Shown here piece after piece: positions 34,332 through 43,320 of a stretch of 64,000 bases of DNA. Position numbers and translations under genes: made by a program. Position 1 is the stretch's first letter. Each line of letters begins with the position of its first letter. Source of the stretch: Dietzia sp. JS16-p6b (GTDB taxonomy: Bacteria > Actinomycetota > Actinomycetes > Mycobacteriales > Mycobacteriaceae); the NCBI RefSeq assembly GCF_003052165.1, contig NZ_CP024869.1, forward strand, positions 496,001-560,000, given 5' to 3'. The notes below the pieces were generated by a model. It did not search any database, was not told the DNA's origin, and saw only the letters and a list, made by a program, of their open reading frames with translations.

Positions 34332-36052
34332 CCGAGCACCGCCTGGATGTAGGTGGTCGGATCGTAGAGGTTGGCCGCGGCGGTCCCGGACAGCTCGAGC
34401 AGGAGCTGACCCCCCAGGCCCAGCGCCAGCGTCACCACGGACAACGCCAGCGCGGGCGCCGCCAGTGCCAGGCCGATCCGGCGGCCCGGGGGCACCATGT
34501 CCGGGTCGGGCGAGCCGGCCTCCGCGGTGTCCGCGACAGAGGCGGTCTCAGTGACGGTGTCAGTGGCGGTGGCGGTGGCGGTGGTCGAGGCGGGAGCCAT
34601 CGTGTCGGTCGGCGTGGCGCCCGCTGCGGCGCCGGTGATCTCGACCCCGTCGCGGTGCCGCCCGTCGACGTCCCTGCCGTCGGGGATGCCCGTCGCCTCC
34701 GAGTGCGCCGGGTCCAGACCCTCCGGGAGTGTGCGGGAGTCGGTGGGCGTGGGTTCGCCCAAGAAGATCCCGGTCCAGATCTTGAGCATCGACAGCAGGG
34801 TCAGGATGCTCACCACCACCGCGACGGCCGCGGCGGCGATCTGGCCGGCGTCCAGGGCCGCGATGATGAGGCTGAGCTTGGCGACGAAACCGGAGAAGGG
34901 CGGGATCCCGGCCAGCGACATCGCGGAGGCGAAGAAGGCGACCGCGACGAGGGGTTCGGTCTTGGCCAGTCCCGAGAGCTGCCCCAGCCGCCGGGGACCG
35001 TAGCGCACCTCGATCGCGCCGATCGCCAGGAACAACGCGGCCTTGACGATCATGTGGTGCAGCAGATAGAAGATGCCGGCGGTCAGGCCGATGGGGCCGA
35101 ACAGCGCGACTCCCAGGAGGATATAGCCGATCTGGCTGACCATGTGGAACGCGAGGATCGAGCGGGGCGCGGCCTCGCCCACCGCGCCGAGCACGCCGAT
35201 GAGCATGGTCGCGGAGAACACGACGACCCCCACCCACAGATAGCGCGAGTCGCCGTCGAAGATCACCGCGTAGATGCGGTAGATCGCGTAGATCGCGATC
35301 TTGGTGTGCAGGCCCGAGAACATCGCGGTCACCGCGGGGGACATCTTGGGGTACGCGCGCGCCAGCCACCCGTGCACGGGGACCACCGCGGCCTTGATCG
35401 CGAGAGCGAAGAGCACCAGGGCGGTGGCCACGGCCACGGCCGTGTCCTCCGAGGCGGCCCCGTGGAGCTGGGCGATGTTGACGGTCCCCGTCACCCCGTA
35501 GATCAGCGCGACCCCGATCAACAAGATGGTCGAGGCGAGGAGGTTGACCGAGATGTAGAGGCGCGAGGCCGCGACGCCGACCACGCTCGCACGCCCGGAC
35601 CGGGTGATCATCATGAGCCCGTAGGAGGGCAGGAGCATGACCTCGACAAAGACGAAGAAGTTGAACAGATCCCCGGTGAGCAGGGCGCCGTTCACGCCGG
35701 CGGTGACCAGGAGGACCAGCGGTGGGTAGAACCTCTTGTACGCCTCCCCGGCCGCGACTGCGAAGGCGGCACACGTGAGCGTCAACAGGCTCGTGACCGT
35801 GAGCATGAGCGCGGAGAACATGTCGAGCACGAACGGGATGGACACCCCGGGCGCCCACAGGGCGACCTGGTGCACCACGACCGAGCCGTCCGACACCCAC
35901 GGCACGGTGGCCACGGCCGCGGCCAACTGCGTCCCGAGCACCGCGAACAGCACGGTGAGGATCAGCCGTGTCCTCGAGGCGACCGCGACGAGCACTCCCG
36001 CCGTCAGCAGCGGGACGGCGACGAACAGCGTGAGGGCGGACTCCAGCGTCAT
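34328..36052 (-). CDS. mrpD: MrpD, antiporter subunit D (cluster 1)
   Basis: A 574-residue MrpD/NuoN-like antiporter subunit. The conserved Glu is in DLFNFFVFVEVMLLPSYGLMM, the Lys in FALAIKAAVVPVHGWLARAYP, and HHMIVKAALFLAIGAIEVRYG carries the second Lys. Before the final helix there is an unusual hydrophilic insert of about 85 residues with Thr/Ala repeats (TATATATDTVTETAS), encoded partly by GTGGCG hexanucleotide repeats. The insert is not part of the usual fold. It overlaps mrpC and mrpE by 4 nt. Confidence 0.92.
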   Translation of the reverse strand: MTLESALTLFVAVPLLTAGVLVAVASRTRLILTVLFAVLGTQLAAAVATVPWVSDGSVVVHQVALWAPGVSIPFVLDMFSALMLTVTSLLTLTCAAFAVAAGEAYKRFYPPLVLLVTAGVNGALLTGDLFNFFVFVEVMLLPSYGLMMITRSGRASVVGVAASRLYISVNLLASTILLIGVALIYGVTGTVNIAQLHGAASEDTAVAVATALVLFALAIKAAVVPVHGWLARAYPKMSPAVTAMFSGLHTKIAIYAIYRIYAVIFDGDSRYLWVGVVVFSATMLIGVLGAVGEAAPRSILAFHMVSQIGYILLGVALFGPIGLTAGIFYLLHHMIVKAALFLAIGAIEVRYGPRRLGQLSGLAKTEPLVAVAFFASAMSLAGIPPFSGFVAKLSLIIAALDAGQIAAAAVAVVVSILTLLSMLKIWTGIFLGEPTPTDSRTLPEGLDPAHSEATGIPDGRDVDGRHRDGVEITGAAAGATPTDTMAPASTTATATATDTVTETASVADTAEAGSPDPDMVPPGRRIGLALAAPALALSVVTLALGLGGQLLLELSGTAAANLYDPTTYIQAVLG

Positions 36053-36462
36053 CGGTGGACCCCTTCCGCGTCGTGGGTCGACGGCTCATCGGGCTCCGGG
36101 TCCTCCGGGTGGGCGCCGCCCGGGGTCTCGGGGAGGAGGTCCAGGGGGTCGAGGTCGCCGATGTCGGTGTCGTCGTCGTCACCGCCGATCACCGCCAGCA
36201 CGAGCAGGTAGATCGTGATGGCGAACGCGATGACGATGGCCGTGAGGACGAACGCCTGCGGCAGACCGTCGGAGGTCAGCGCCGGGTCCGGGTCGGACAC
36301 CAGCGGGGCCTCGCGGCGCGACGCACCGCCGGCCGCCATGAGCGTGAGGTGCGCCGCGTGGCTGAGCAGGATGAAGCCCAGGATCACCCGGACCATCCCG
36401 CGCTGCAGGACGAGGAACACGAAGCCGGCCATCAGGACGCCGACGGAGATCGCGAGGGTCAT
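36049..36462 (-). CDS. mrpC: MrpC, antiporter subunit C (cluster 1)
   Basis: A 137-residue MrpC/NuoK-like protein with three helices; MVRVILGFILLSHAAHLTLMAAGG and LPQAFVLTAIVIAFAITIYLLVLAVIGG carry the family signatures. The C-terminal 35 residues are acidic and Pro-rich. It overlaps mrpA and mrpD by 4 nt. Confidence 0.92.
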   Translation of the reverse strand: MTLAISVGVLMAGFVFLVLQRGMVRVILGFILLSHAAHLTLMAAGGASRREAPLVSDPDPALTSDGLPQAFVLTAIVIAFAITIYLLVLAVIGGDDDDTDIGDLDPLDLLPETPGGAHPEDPEPDEPSTHDAEGVHR

Positions 36463-39335
36463 GCCTGTACCTCCCGGTTGTCGGTGACGTCGATGACCCG
36501 GTCCGCGTCCTCGGTGGCGGCCGGGGCGGTGGCCTCCGCACCCGGCCCGGTGGGCGGTGGCGGCGGCACGGCGGGTTCATCGCTCCGGTCGTCCCCGCCG
36601 AGCTTGTCGATCGCGGCCATGATCACACCGAGCACGGCCAGGTAGACGCCCACGTCGAAGATCAGCGCGGTGGTCAGGTGTACGTCGCCGAGGTAGGCGT
36701 GCAGCGGGAGCAGGAACGAGCCGTCGACGAAGCCCGCCAGGCCCGTGACGACGCCGATGATGACGCCCGCCGCGATGACCGCGACGTACGGCACACGGAT
36801 CCGCGCCGCCTTGTCGCTCGGTGCCCGCAGGTAGTAGATCGCGATCCCGGCCCCGCCGATGAGCGCCGAGTTGAACCCTCCACCGGGGGCGTTGTGGCCG
36901 CGGACGAGGAAGTAGAGCGACAGCAGCACGATCAGGGGGCCGAGGATGCGGGCGAACGTGCGCAGGAAGACGCCGTTGTCCTGCGCGGACAGCAGGGGCG
37001 AATCCGCGTGGACGGCGAGCGGGACGTCGCGGCGGGGCAGGGCGCGTCTGGCGTGCAGTGCGAGGATCACCGCGAGCCCGGCGACCCCGAGCACGGTGAG
37101 TTCGCCGAGGGTGTCCAGGGCTCGGTAGTCGACCAGGACGGTGTTGACCACGTTGATACCGCCGGTGTCCTGTTCGGCGTTGTCGAGGAAGTACCGGCCG
37201 ACGTCGGAGAGTTCCCGGCGACCGGTCATGGCCCACACCGCCGCACCCGAGGCGAGGCCGACCACGATCGCGACCGCCGCGCTGACGAGCGTGCGCGAGC
37301 GGGAGACCGTGTGGAAGGCGCGGGGCAGACGCTGGAGGACCAGGACGATGACGACGACGGTGAGGACCTCGACGAGGAGCTGGGTCAGGGCCACGTCGAC
37401 GGCGCCCAGGGTGAAGAACCACAGCGCCATGGCGAAGCCGACGATCCCGACGTTCGCGACGGCACCGAGACGGGAGCGGGAGATGACCATCGCCGCGGTG
37501 CCGACCACGAGCAGGACCACCACGATCCAGTCCTCCGCGCGGACAGGTGAGCCCACCTCGGGCTCGGGGCGGACCGCCACGACCCCGACGGCCGCCAGGG
37601 CCACCAGCACCAGCAGGACCGCCCAGACGTGCCGGGAGATCCGGTCCGTCCGGGTGACGTCGCCCACGCGCGCCCCGCCCGCGATGGCCCAGCGGCGCAG
37701 CGCGTCGACCGTCGCCACACCCGTGATGGGGGCGAGTTCACGGTCGAGGAAGCGGTCGACCGGGTGGCGCACCACGACCAGCACGATCCCCAGCGTGATC
37801 ACGATCATCGACATGAACAGCTCGGGCGCGAACCCGTGCCAGAGACCGAAGTCGGCCTCGTAGCCCTCACCGATCGACGCGCGTGCGGCGGCCGCGACCG
37901 CCGGCTCGAGCAGGAATCCGGTGAGCCCGAGCACCAGCCCCAGCACCGCGGGGAGGGCGGCGGGGAGGAAGAACGAGGCGCGCGGGGCCTCGATGGTCTC
38001 CGGGGTGCTGTGCACCGGTTCGGGCCCGGGACCCGCCGGCGGGCCGTGGGTGACGAACCCGCCGAGCAGGAAGCGCGCGGAGTAGGCGAAGGTGAACGTG
38101 GCGGCGAACACCGCCAGCGCGCCGAGCGCGGGACCGGCCCACGCGCCCCCCGGCGCGTCGAGCATGGACTTGAACATCCACTCCTTGGACACGAAGCCCA
38201 ACAGAGGGGGCAGCCCCGCCATCGATGCCGCGGCCAGCCCCACACCGATCGCGGTGCCGGGCATGATGCGGTACAGCCGCGGGAGGCCGCTCATGGCGCG
38301 GGTGCCGGTCTGGTGGTCGACCACGCCCACGAACATGAACAGGGACGACTTGAACAGCGCGTGGGCGATGGTGTGGATGATCGCGGCGACCATGGCGGCC
38401 GGGGTGCCCACGCCGATCGTCGCCACCAGGAAGCCCAGCTGGCTGATCGTGGAGTAGGCGAGCAGTTCCTTGAGGTCGTCGCGCTGCATGGCGAACACGG
38501 CGCCGAGGACCGCGGTGGTCATACCGCAGGTGATGAGCAGCAGATTCCACACCGGGACGTCGTGCAGCGCCTCGGAGAACCGCAGCAGCAGGTAGATGCC
38601 GGCCTTGACCATGGCGGCGGCGTGCAGATACGCGCTGACCGGGGTCGCCGCGACCATCGCGTCGGGCAACCACGCCTGGAACGGGAACTGGGCGGACTTG
38701 GTGAACGCGGCCATGGCGATGAGCACCGCGATGACGGCCGCGAAGGCGGGGTCGGCGGACCACACCGGGTCGACCAGGATCTCCGACAGGACCGTGGTAC
38801 CGGTGCGGACCACCATGAGCGCCGCGGCGGTGAGCAGACAGAGCCCGCCGGCGACGGTGACGAGCAACGTCCGCACGGCGGGTTGCGTGCCCTTGGGGCC
38901 CGCGAGCGTGATGAGGAAGAACGAGCAGAGGGTCGTGAATTCCCATGCGACGAAGAGCACCACCACGTCGTCCGCCAGGACGAGCCCGAGCATGGACGCG
39001 GCGAACAGCGTCATCAGGCCGTAGTACCCACCGTGGCCCGAGCCGCGTCCGAGGTACCGGGACGAGTAGGCCATCACCACGGCCCCGATCCCGAGGACGA
39101 TCATGGTGAACACGCGGGCCAGCGGATCGAGGGACAGACGGAGTTCGACACCGAGTGCGGGCATCCACTCGACCGACGCGACGGTGTCGACGGGGATGGC
39201 GAACCAGATGTACAGGGCGAGGCCGCCGAGCATGGCGGCGAGCGGCCACCCCGCGTCCCGCCCCATCGTGCGGGCCAGCAACGGTGAGATCGCCGCGATG
39301 CCGAAGGCCACTGCGAGGGCGAGGGTCAAGGTCAC
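36459..39335 (-). CDS. mrpA: MrpA (fused MrpA/MrpB), antiporter subunit A (cluster 1)
   Basis: A 958-residue MrpA, the largest subunit of Mrp Na+(K+)/H+ antiporters, which help with Na+ and alkaline pH tolerance. The NuoL-like part (about residues 1-500) has Glu in VLFVAWEFTTLCSFFLI, Lys in TKSAQFPFQAWLPDAM and HTIAHALFKSSLFMFVG. The DUF4040 part lies near 640-720 (FTLGAVDVALTQLLVEVLTVVVIVLVL) and a fused MrpB domain near 780-910 (LYFLVRGHNAPGGGFNSALIGG). This explains the absence of a separate mrpB in this set. It is the first gene of the cluster; its GTG has GGAG 10 nt upstream. Confidence 0.95.
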   Translation of the reverse strand: MTLTLALAVAFGIAAISPLLARTMGRDAGWPLAAMLGGLALYIWFAIPVDTVASVEWMPALGVELRLSLDPLARVFTMIVLGIGAVVMAYSSRYLGRGSGHGGYYGLMTLFAASMLGLVLADDVVVLFVAWEFTTLCSFFLITLAGPKGTQPAVRTLLVTVAGGLCLLTAAALMVVRTGTTVLSEILVDPVWSADPAFAAVIAVLIAMAAFTKSAQFPFQAWLPDAMVAATPVSAYLHAAAMVKAGIYLLLRFSEALHDVPVWNLLLITCGMTTAVLGAVFAMQRDDLKELLAYSTISQLGFLVATIGVGTPAAMVAAIIHTIAHALFKSSLFMFVGVVDHQTGTRAMSGLPRLYRIMPGTAIGVGLAAASMAGLPPLLGFVSKEWMFKSMLDAPGGAWAGPALGALAVFAATFTFAYSARFLLGGFVTHGPPAGPGPEPVHSTPETIEAPRASFFLPAALPAVLGLVLGLTGFLLEPAVAAAARASIGEGYEADFGLWHGFAPELFMSMIVITLGIVLVVVRHPVDRFLDRELAPITGVATVDALRRWAIAGGARVGDVTRTDRISRHVWAVLLVLVALAAVGVVAVRPEPEVGSPVRAEDWIVVVLLVVGTAAMVISRSRLGAVANVGIVGFAMALWFFTLGAVDVALTQLLVEVLTVVVIVLVLQRLPRAFHTVSRSRTLVSAAVAIVVGLASGAAVWAMTGRRELSDVGRYFLDNAEQDTGGINVVNTVLVDYRALDTLGELTVLGVAGLAVILALHARRALPRRDVPLAVHADSPLLSAQDNGVFLRTFARILGPLIVLLSLYFLVRGHNAPGGGFNSALIGGAGIAIYYLRAPSDKAARIRVPYVAVIAAGVIIGVVTGLAGFVDGSFLLPLHAYLGDVHLTTALIFDVGVYLAVLGVIMAAIDKLGGDDRSDEPAVPPPPPTGPGAEATAPAATEDADRVIDVTDNREVQA

Positions 39336-39451
39336 GTGCCGTTGGCTCCGGTGGTGGTCGGGGTGGGCGTCGGAACAGACCCGTGGGAACCGAGCCCGCC
39401 GACCCAGGTTAACACTCCCGATCGGGACGGATTCGAGCAGGATTCAGGGGC

Positions 39452-41017
39452 ATGCCGAATGACCTGCGGGAACGGGTGCTCTACATCACTACCATCCACG
39501 GCATGCCCCCCACCCCCATCCCCAGTGCAGCCGACAGGACGGACGACCCGGCGGATGAGCCCGCGGACGGCCGGACCGACGACCGGACCGACGACCGGGA
39601 GCGTGACCCGGCGGGTGAGCCGGTCGCCGCGACCCCGGACGCACCGGGGCCCGGCCGGCGGGCACTCGCGCTGGTGGTGCTGGTCCTCCCGTTGGTCCTG
39701 GCCGCACTGTGGGCGGCCGTCGGTCCGTCCCCGACCGAGGACCCGGACCGCGCCGGTACGGGTGGGCCCCTGCAGTCCGCACTCGCCGACGCCTCGGCCC
39801 AGTCCACCTTCACCAGAGCAGGGGCGGAGCAGCTCCGGGACGGGTCGGCCGAGCTGGCGGACGGGGCCGAGCAGATGCGAGCGGGGGGCGCCGAACTCGC
39901 GGGCGGGATGGACCAACTCCAGTCGGCCATCGGTCAGGCGGGCAGTGGTGCGACCGAGGTCGCCGGCGGTGTGAGGGAGGTCGTCGGGGCGGTCCGCGGG
40001 GTGGCGGTGATCCAGGGGCAGGTCTCGACGGCCATCGAGGACGCACTGGGGCGCCTGCAGGGCGACGCCCCCGAGGTGGTCCGCGCCAGGGAGGCACTCA
40101 TCGGCCTGCGCCAGCAGATCGCCACCCAGGGGATGGGACAGGGCACCCTCGACGGACTCGACGCGTTGGAGGGCGGGGCCGACGAGCTGGCCCGCCAGCT
40201 CTCGGCCCCGGGCGCGCCCCTGCGTGACGGGGTGTTCCAGGTGACCCGCGGTTCCCACGAGTTGCGGGACGGCGCCGCGGAACTGGCCGCCGGGACCGTG
40301 GAACTCCGCGACGGCGCCGCCGGGGTCGCCGGATCCGCGGAACGGACCGACGCGGCGGTCAGCAGGGCCGGACGGGCGCTGGCGGCGGAACGCGGGGACG
40401 CCGGGGTGGCCGCCGCCGAGGCCGCCGACGCCACCCAGCGCCGCACCTCGGCAGGGATCCTCGCCCTCGCCGCGGCGGCGGTGCTGGGGGCGCTACTCGT
40501 GCAGCTGGTCCGCCGGCCCGGCTCCGGCCTCGCCGAACCGGTCCTCGCCCTGGCGGTCCTGTCCGCGGGCCTGTCCGCGTGGGCTCTCGCCACCGCCGAC
40601 GCGCCGACGGTCGCGACAGCGGCGGCCGTCGTGGGACTGATCGTCCTCGTCGTCGTCGCCTCGTCGACCCTCTGGCACGCACTGACGGTCGTGCTCGGGC
40701 GGTGGCCCGGCCGAGTGGCGGGTCTGCTCGTGGCGGCCACCTCGATCGGGGTCGCCTGGTGGGTGTGGGTGTCCGGGGGTGCCCCGGCCGCCGCGCTCAC
40801 GGCGGTGTCGGGCACCCCCACCGGTCAGGCCACCGCAGCCCTCGACGCGGTCCTGCTGGGTGGCTCGCCGACGGTGGCGTGGACCGGTGCCGCGGTGCTG
40901 GCCGCGGTGGCCCTGTGTGCCGGTGTGGCGTCCGGGATCTGCGGCCGGCGGCCCGTCAGTCGCGCTCGCCGGCTCCCGATGTGGTCTCGAGCGGGGCGTC
41001 CACCCCGCCGTCGGTGA
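39452..41017 (+). CDS. YhgE/Pip-like membrane protein
   Basis: A 521-residue protein with an acidic, Asp/Arg-rich N-terminus, one early membrane helix (ALALVVLVLPLVLAALWAAVG), a long extracytoplasmic helical region and a cluster of about six helices at the C-terminus. The outer region has the repeated LxxGxxxL pattern of YhgE/Pip proteins (RDGSAELADGAEQMRAGGAELAGG, HELRDGAAELAAGTVELRDGA). Members act as phage receptors or in ESX-type secretion of Gram-positives; here the role is unknown. The start is uncertain: ATG 39452 has AGGGG only 2 nt upstream and ATG 39503 has no clear site. The last 62 nt overlap the end of the antisense acyl-CoA oxidase-like gene. Confidence 0.7.
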   Translation: MPNDLRERVLYITTIHGMPPTPIPSAADRTDDPADEPADGRTDDRTDDRERDPAGEPVAATPDAPGPGRRALALVVLVLPLVLAALWAAVGPSPTEDPDRAGTGGPLQSALADASAQSTFTRAGAEQLRDGSAELADGAEQMRAGGAELAGGMDQLQSAIGQAGSGATEVAGGVREVVGAVRGVAVIQGQVSTAIEDALGRLQGDAPEVVRAREALIGLRQQIATQGMGQGTLDGLDALEGGADELARQLSAPGAPLRDGVFQVTRGSHELRDGAAELAAGTVELRDGAAGVAGSAERTDAAVSRAGRALAAERGDAGVAAAEAADATQRRTSAGILALAAAAVLGALLVQLVRRPGSGLAEPVLALAVLSAGLSAWALATADAPTVATAAAVVGLIVLVVVASSTLWHALTVVLGRWPGRVAGLLVAATSIGVAWWVWVSGGAPAAALTAVSGTPTGQATAALDAVLLGGSPTVAWTGAAVLAAVALCAGVASGICGRRPVSRARRLPMWSRAGRPPRRR

Positions 41018-43037
41018 GCATCGGGACGTCGAAGACGAACTCGGGGATCGCGAACGCGTCCACCAGGGTCCGCGCCTTGCCCGCGAGCTTGGTGCACAGG
41101 CGGTTGCGGGCGGCGGTCGCGGCCTTGGTGCGCTCGGTCGTCAGACGGTTGTGCTCGAGGAACCAGCCCTTGTCGCGGTCCACGATGTCCAGGACGTACA
41201 GATCGCACAGCGTCCCCAGGACCTCCTTGGCCTGCGGGTCCTCGCAGGCGTCCACGGCCTCGGCGAAGCGGGCGAACACCCAGCTGTCCATGTGGGCGCG
41301 TCCGGCCTGCAGCATGTGATCCTGCGCCGAGTTGAACACCTTGAACGCCGCCGAACCGTCCTCCCCCTGGGCCTTGCGCAGGCGGCGTGCGACGGTCTCC
41401 AACAGATGCTCCTCCCGGTCGACCAGCAGCTCCAGCTGGTTGGCGCGGTCGAGCAGGTCGGTGTTCTCCCGGTCCGTCACCGTGTCGATGAGCTTCTGCC
41501 ACAGCGTCGACGCACGCGCCTTCTCCTGCACCACGTCCACCGCGGTGGTGAGCGCGAAGGCCACGGTCTCGCGCTGGTCCATGTCCCCGAACTCCGCGGC
41601 GTAGGCGCCGAGCAGCTCCTTGGCCACCAACTGCGTGAGCACCACGTTGTCGCCCTCGAACGTGGAGAAGACGTCGCAGTCCTTGCGCATCTCGGTGAGC
41701 AGGTTCTCGGACATGTACCCGGCACCGCCGCACGCGAGGCGGGCCTCGATGATGGTGTCGTTGGCGAACCCCGTCACCGTGGCCTTGATGCCCGCGGCGT
41801 GGGACTCCATCTCACGCCGACGTTCGGCGTCGAACGCATCCGGGTTCTTCTCGAAGTCGTGCAGGTCGGCGACGATCGCGTTCTGGGCGCACGCGTAGGC
41901 GTACGCGCGGGCGATCCGTGGCATCAGGCGCCGCTGGTGCTCGCGGTACTCCAGCAGCGGGATCCCCTTGCCCGTCTCGGGGTGGTCGAACTGGCGGCGG
42001 ATCAGCGAGTACCGCACCGCCAGGGCCAGCGCGGTCCGGGCGGTGGCACCGGCGGCCGCACCCACCGACACGCGGCCGCGGATCAGCGTTCCGAGCATCG
42101 TGAAGAAGCGGGCACCGACCGAATCGATGGGCGACGAGTACCGACCCTCGGCGTCCACGGCGCCGAACCGGTCGAGGAGCGCCTCGCGGGGCACCCGGAC
42201 GTGGTCGAACATGATCTTGCCGTTGTCCACGCCCAGCAGGCCGCCCTTGTGGCCGTGGTCGGTGGTGGTGACGCCCGGCAGGTCGTTCCCGTCCTCGTCC
42301 CGGATCGGCACCAGCAGGCAGTGGACCCCGTGGTGAACCTCCTCACCCTCCTCGTCATGCGTGATGAGCTGGGCGAAGACGGCGGCCATGGAACCGTCAC
42401 GGGCGGCGTTCCCGATGTACCACTTCTCCGAGCTCGGAGTGGGGGAGTGGACGACGAACTCGCCCGTCTCGCGGTCGAAGGTCGCGGTGGTCTCGAGGTT
42501 CTGCACGTCCGAACCGCCACCGAGCTCGGTCATGGCGAAGCACCCCATCAGGTCCAGCGACATGACGTCCGGCAGGTACGTGGAGCGGGTCTCGGCGTTC
42601 CCGAGGTTCGCGATGGCCCCGCCGAACAGGCCCCACTGCACGCCGGCCTTGACCATGAGCGACAGGTCGAGGTGACCGAGCATCTCGAAGGAGGTCAGCG
42701 CCCCGCCGGTGTCACCCGTTCCGCCGTCCTCGGTGCGGAACCCCAACCCGGGCAGACCCGAGTCGGCGAGGAGCCTCATCTGCTCGAGCACCCGCGCCCT
42801 GTGCTCCTCCATCGTCGCCCCGATCGGGTTGAGCATGTCGGGGGTCATGGCCTCTCGCGTCATCCGGCGCGCGTCCGCCCAGCGACCGTCCAGAACCTTC
42901 TGGAGTCCTGCGGCGAGGGCGGGGTCCCCCTGGCCGGTCGTGGTGATGCGGCCGTAGTGGGGGTGCCCCGCGCTGGCCGGCTGGGGGGCCGCCGCGCCGG
43001 GGGCCGCGGCGTTCTGGACGTCGGTCTCGGAGGTCAT
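40956..43037 (-). CDS. Acyl-CoA dehydrogenase/oxidase family protein (ACOX-like)
   Basis: A 693-residue flavoprotein much longer than standard acyl-CoA dehydrogenases (about 390). It shows the acyl-CoA oxidase pattern CFAMTELGGGSDVQNLETTATFD, GVTTTDHGHKGGLLGVDNGKIMFDHVRVPREALLDRFG and the CGGAGYMSENLLTEMRKDCDVFSTFEGDNVVLTQ stretch that contacts FAD and substrate. The C-terminal 230 residues form the extra ACOX helical domain. It probably oxidises acyl-CoA in fatty acid breakdown; whether oxygen or ETF is the acceptor cannot be told. It starts with ATG 43035-43037 and stands alone. Confidence 0.9.
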   Translation of the reverse strand: MTSETDVQNAAAPGAAAPQPASAGHPHYGRITTTGQGDPALAAGLQKVLDGRWADARRMTREAMTPDMLNPIGATMEEHRARVLEQMRLLADSGLPGLGFRTEDGGTGDTGGALTSFEMLGHLDLSLMVKAGVQWGLFGGAIANLGNAETRSTYLPDVMSLDLMGCFAMTELGGGSDVQNLETTATFDRETGEFVVHSPTPSSEKWYIGNAARDGSMAAVFAQLITHDEEGEEVHHGVHCLLVPIRDEDGNDLPGVTTTDHGHKGGLLGVDNGKIMFDHVRVPREALLDRFGAVDAEGRYSSPIDSVGARFFTMLGTLIRGRVSVGAAAGATARTALALAVRYSLIRRQFDHPETGKGIPLLEYREHQRRLMPRIARAYAYACAQNAIVADLHDFEKNPDAFDAERRREMESHAAGIKATVTGFANDTIIEARLACGGAGYMSENLLTEMRKDCDVFSTFEGDNVVLTQLVAKELLGAYAAEFGDMDQRETVAFALTTAVDVVQEKARASTLWQKLIDTVTDRENTDLLDRANQLELLVDREEHLLETVARRLRKAQGEDGSAAFKVFNSAQDHMLQAGRAHMDSWVFARFAEAVDACEDPQAKEVLGTLCDLYVLDIVDRDKGWFLEHNRLTTERTKAATAARNRLCTKLAGKARTLVDAFAIPEFVFDVPMLTDGGVDAPLETTSGAGERD

Positions 43038-43138
43038 GACACAACTCTACGGATCTGTTACGCCGACGTGCACCGGAAGCGCGGTCGTCGCAACCCGGTT
43101 GTCCGCGGGTCCTGGTCCGCCGCGGCCTCACAAATGAC

Positions 43139-43172
43139 CGAGGTCCCGGACCGTGAACGGCCCGGGACCTCG
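43139..43172 (-). terminator. tRNA-Pro terminator hairpin
   Basis: Arms CGAGGTCCCGG (43139-43149) and CCGGGACCTCG (43162-43172) enclose a loop that itself can pair (CCGT/ACGG). On the minus strand it lies 5 nt after the tRNA 3' end and 102 nt before the acyl-CoA oxidase-like gene, so it separates the two. Confidence 0.8.
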
Positions 43173-43177
43173 CATTG

Positions 43178-43251
<74 letters not shown>

Positions 43252-43285
43252 CTGACAACGAGGGATACTCTAGCGCCCCGCCGGA

Positions 43286-43320
43286 TGAATCGCGAAACCG
43301 GGGTGAATCGCGAAACCGGG
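43286..43320. repeat. 18-bp direct repeat upstream of tRNA-Pro
   Basis: TGAATCGCGAAACCGGG occurs twice in tandem (43286-43303 and 43304-43320), filling the gap between the tRNA-Pro 5' side and the stop of the metallophosphoesterase gene. It may be a small duplication; no function is evident. Confidence 0.7.
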
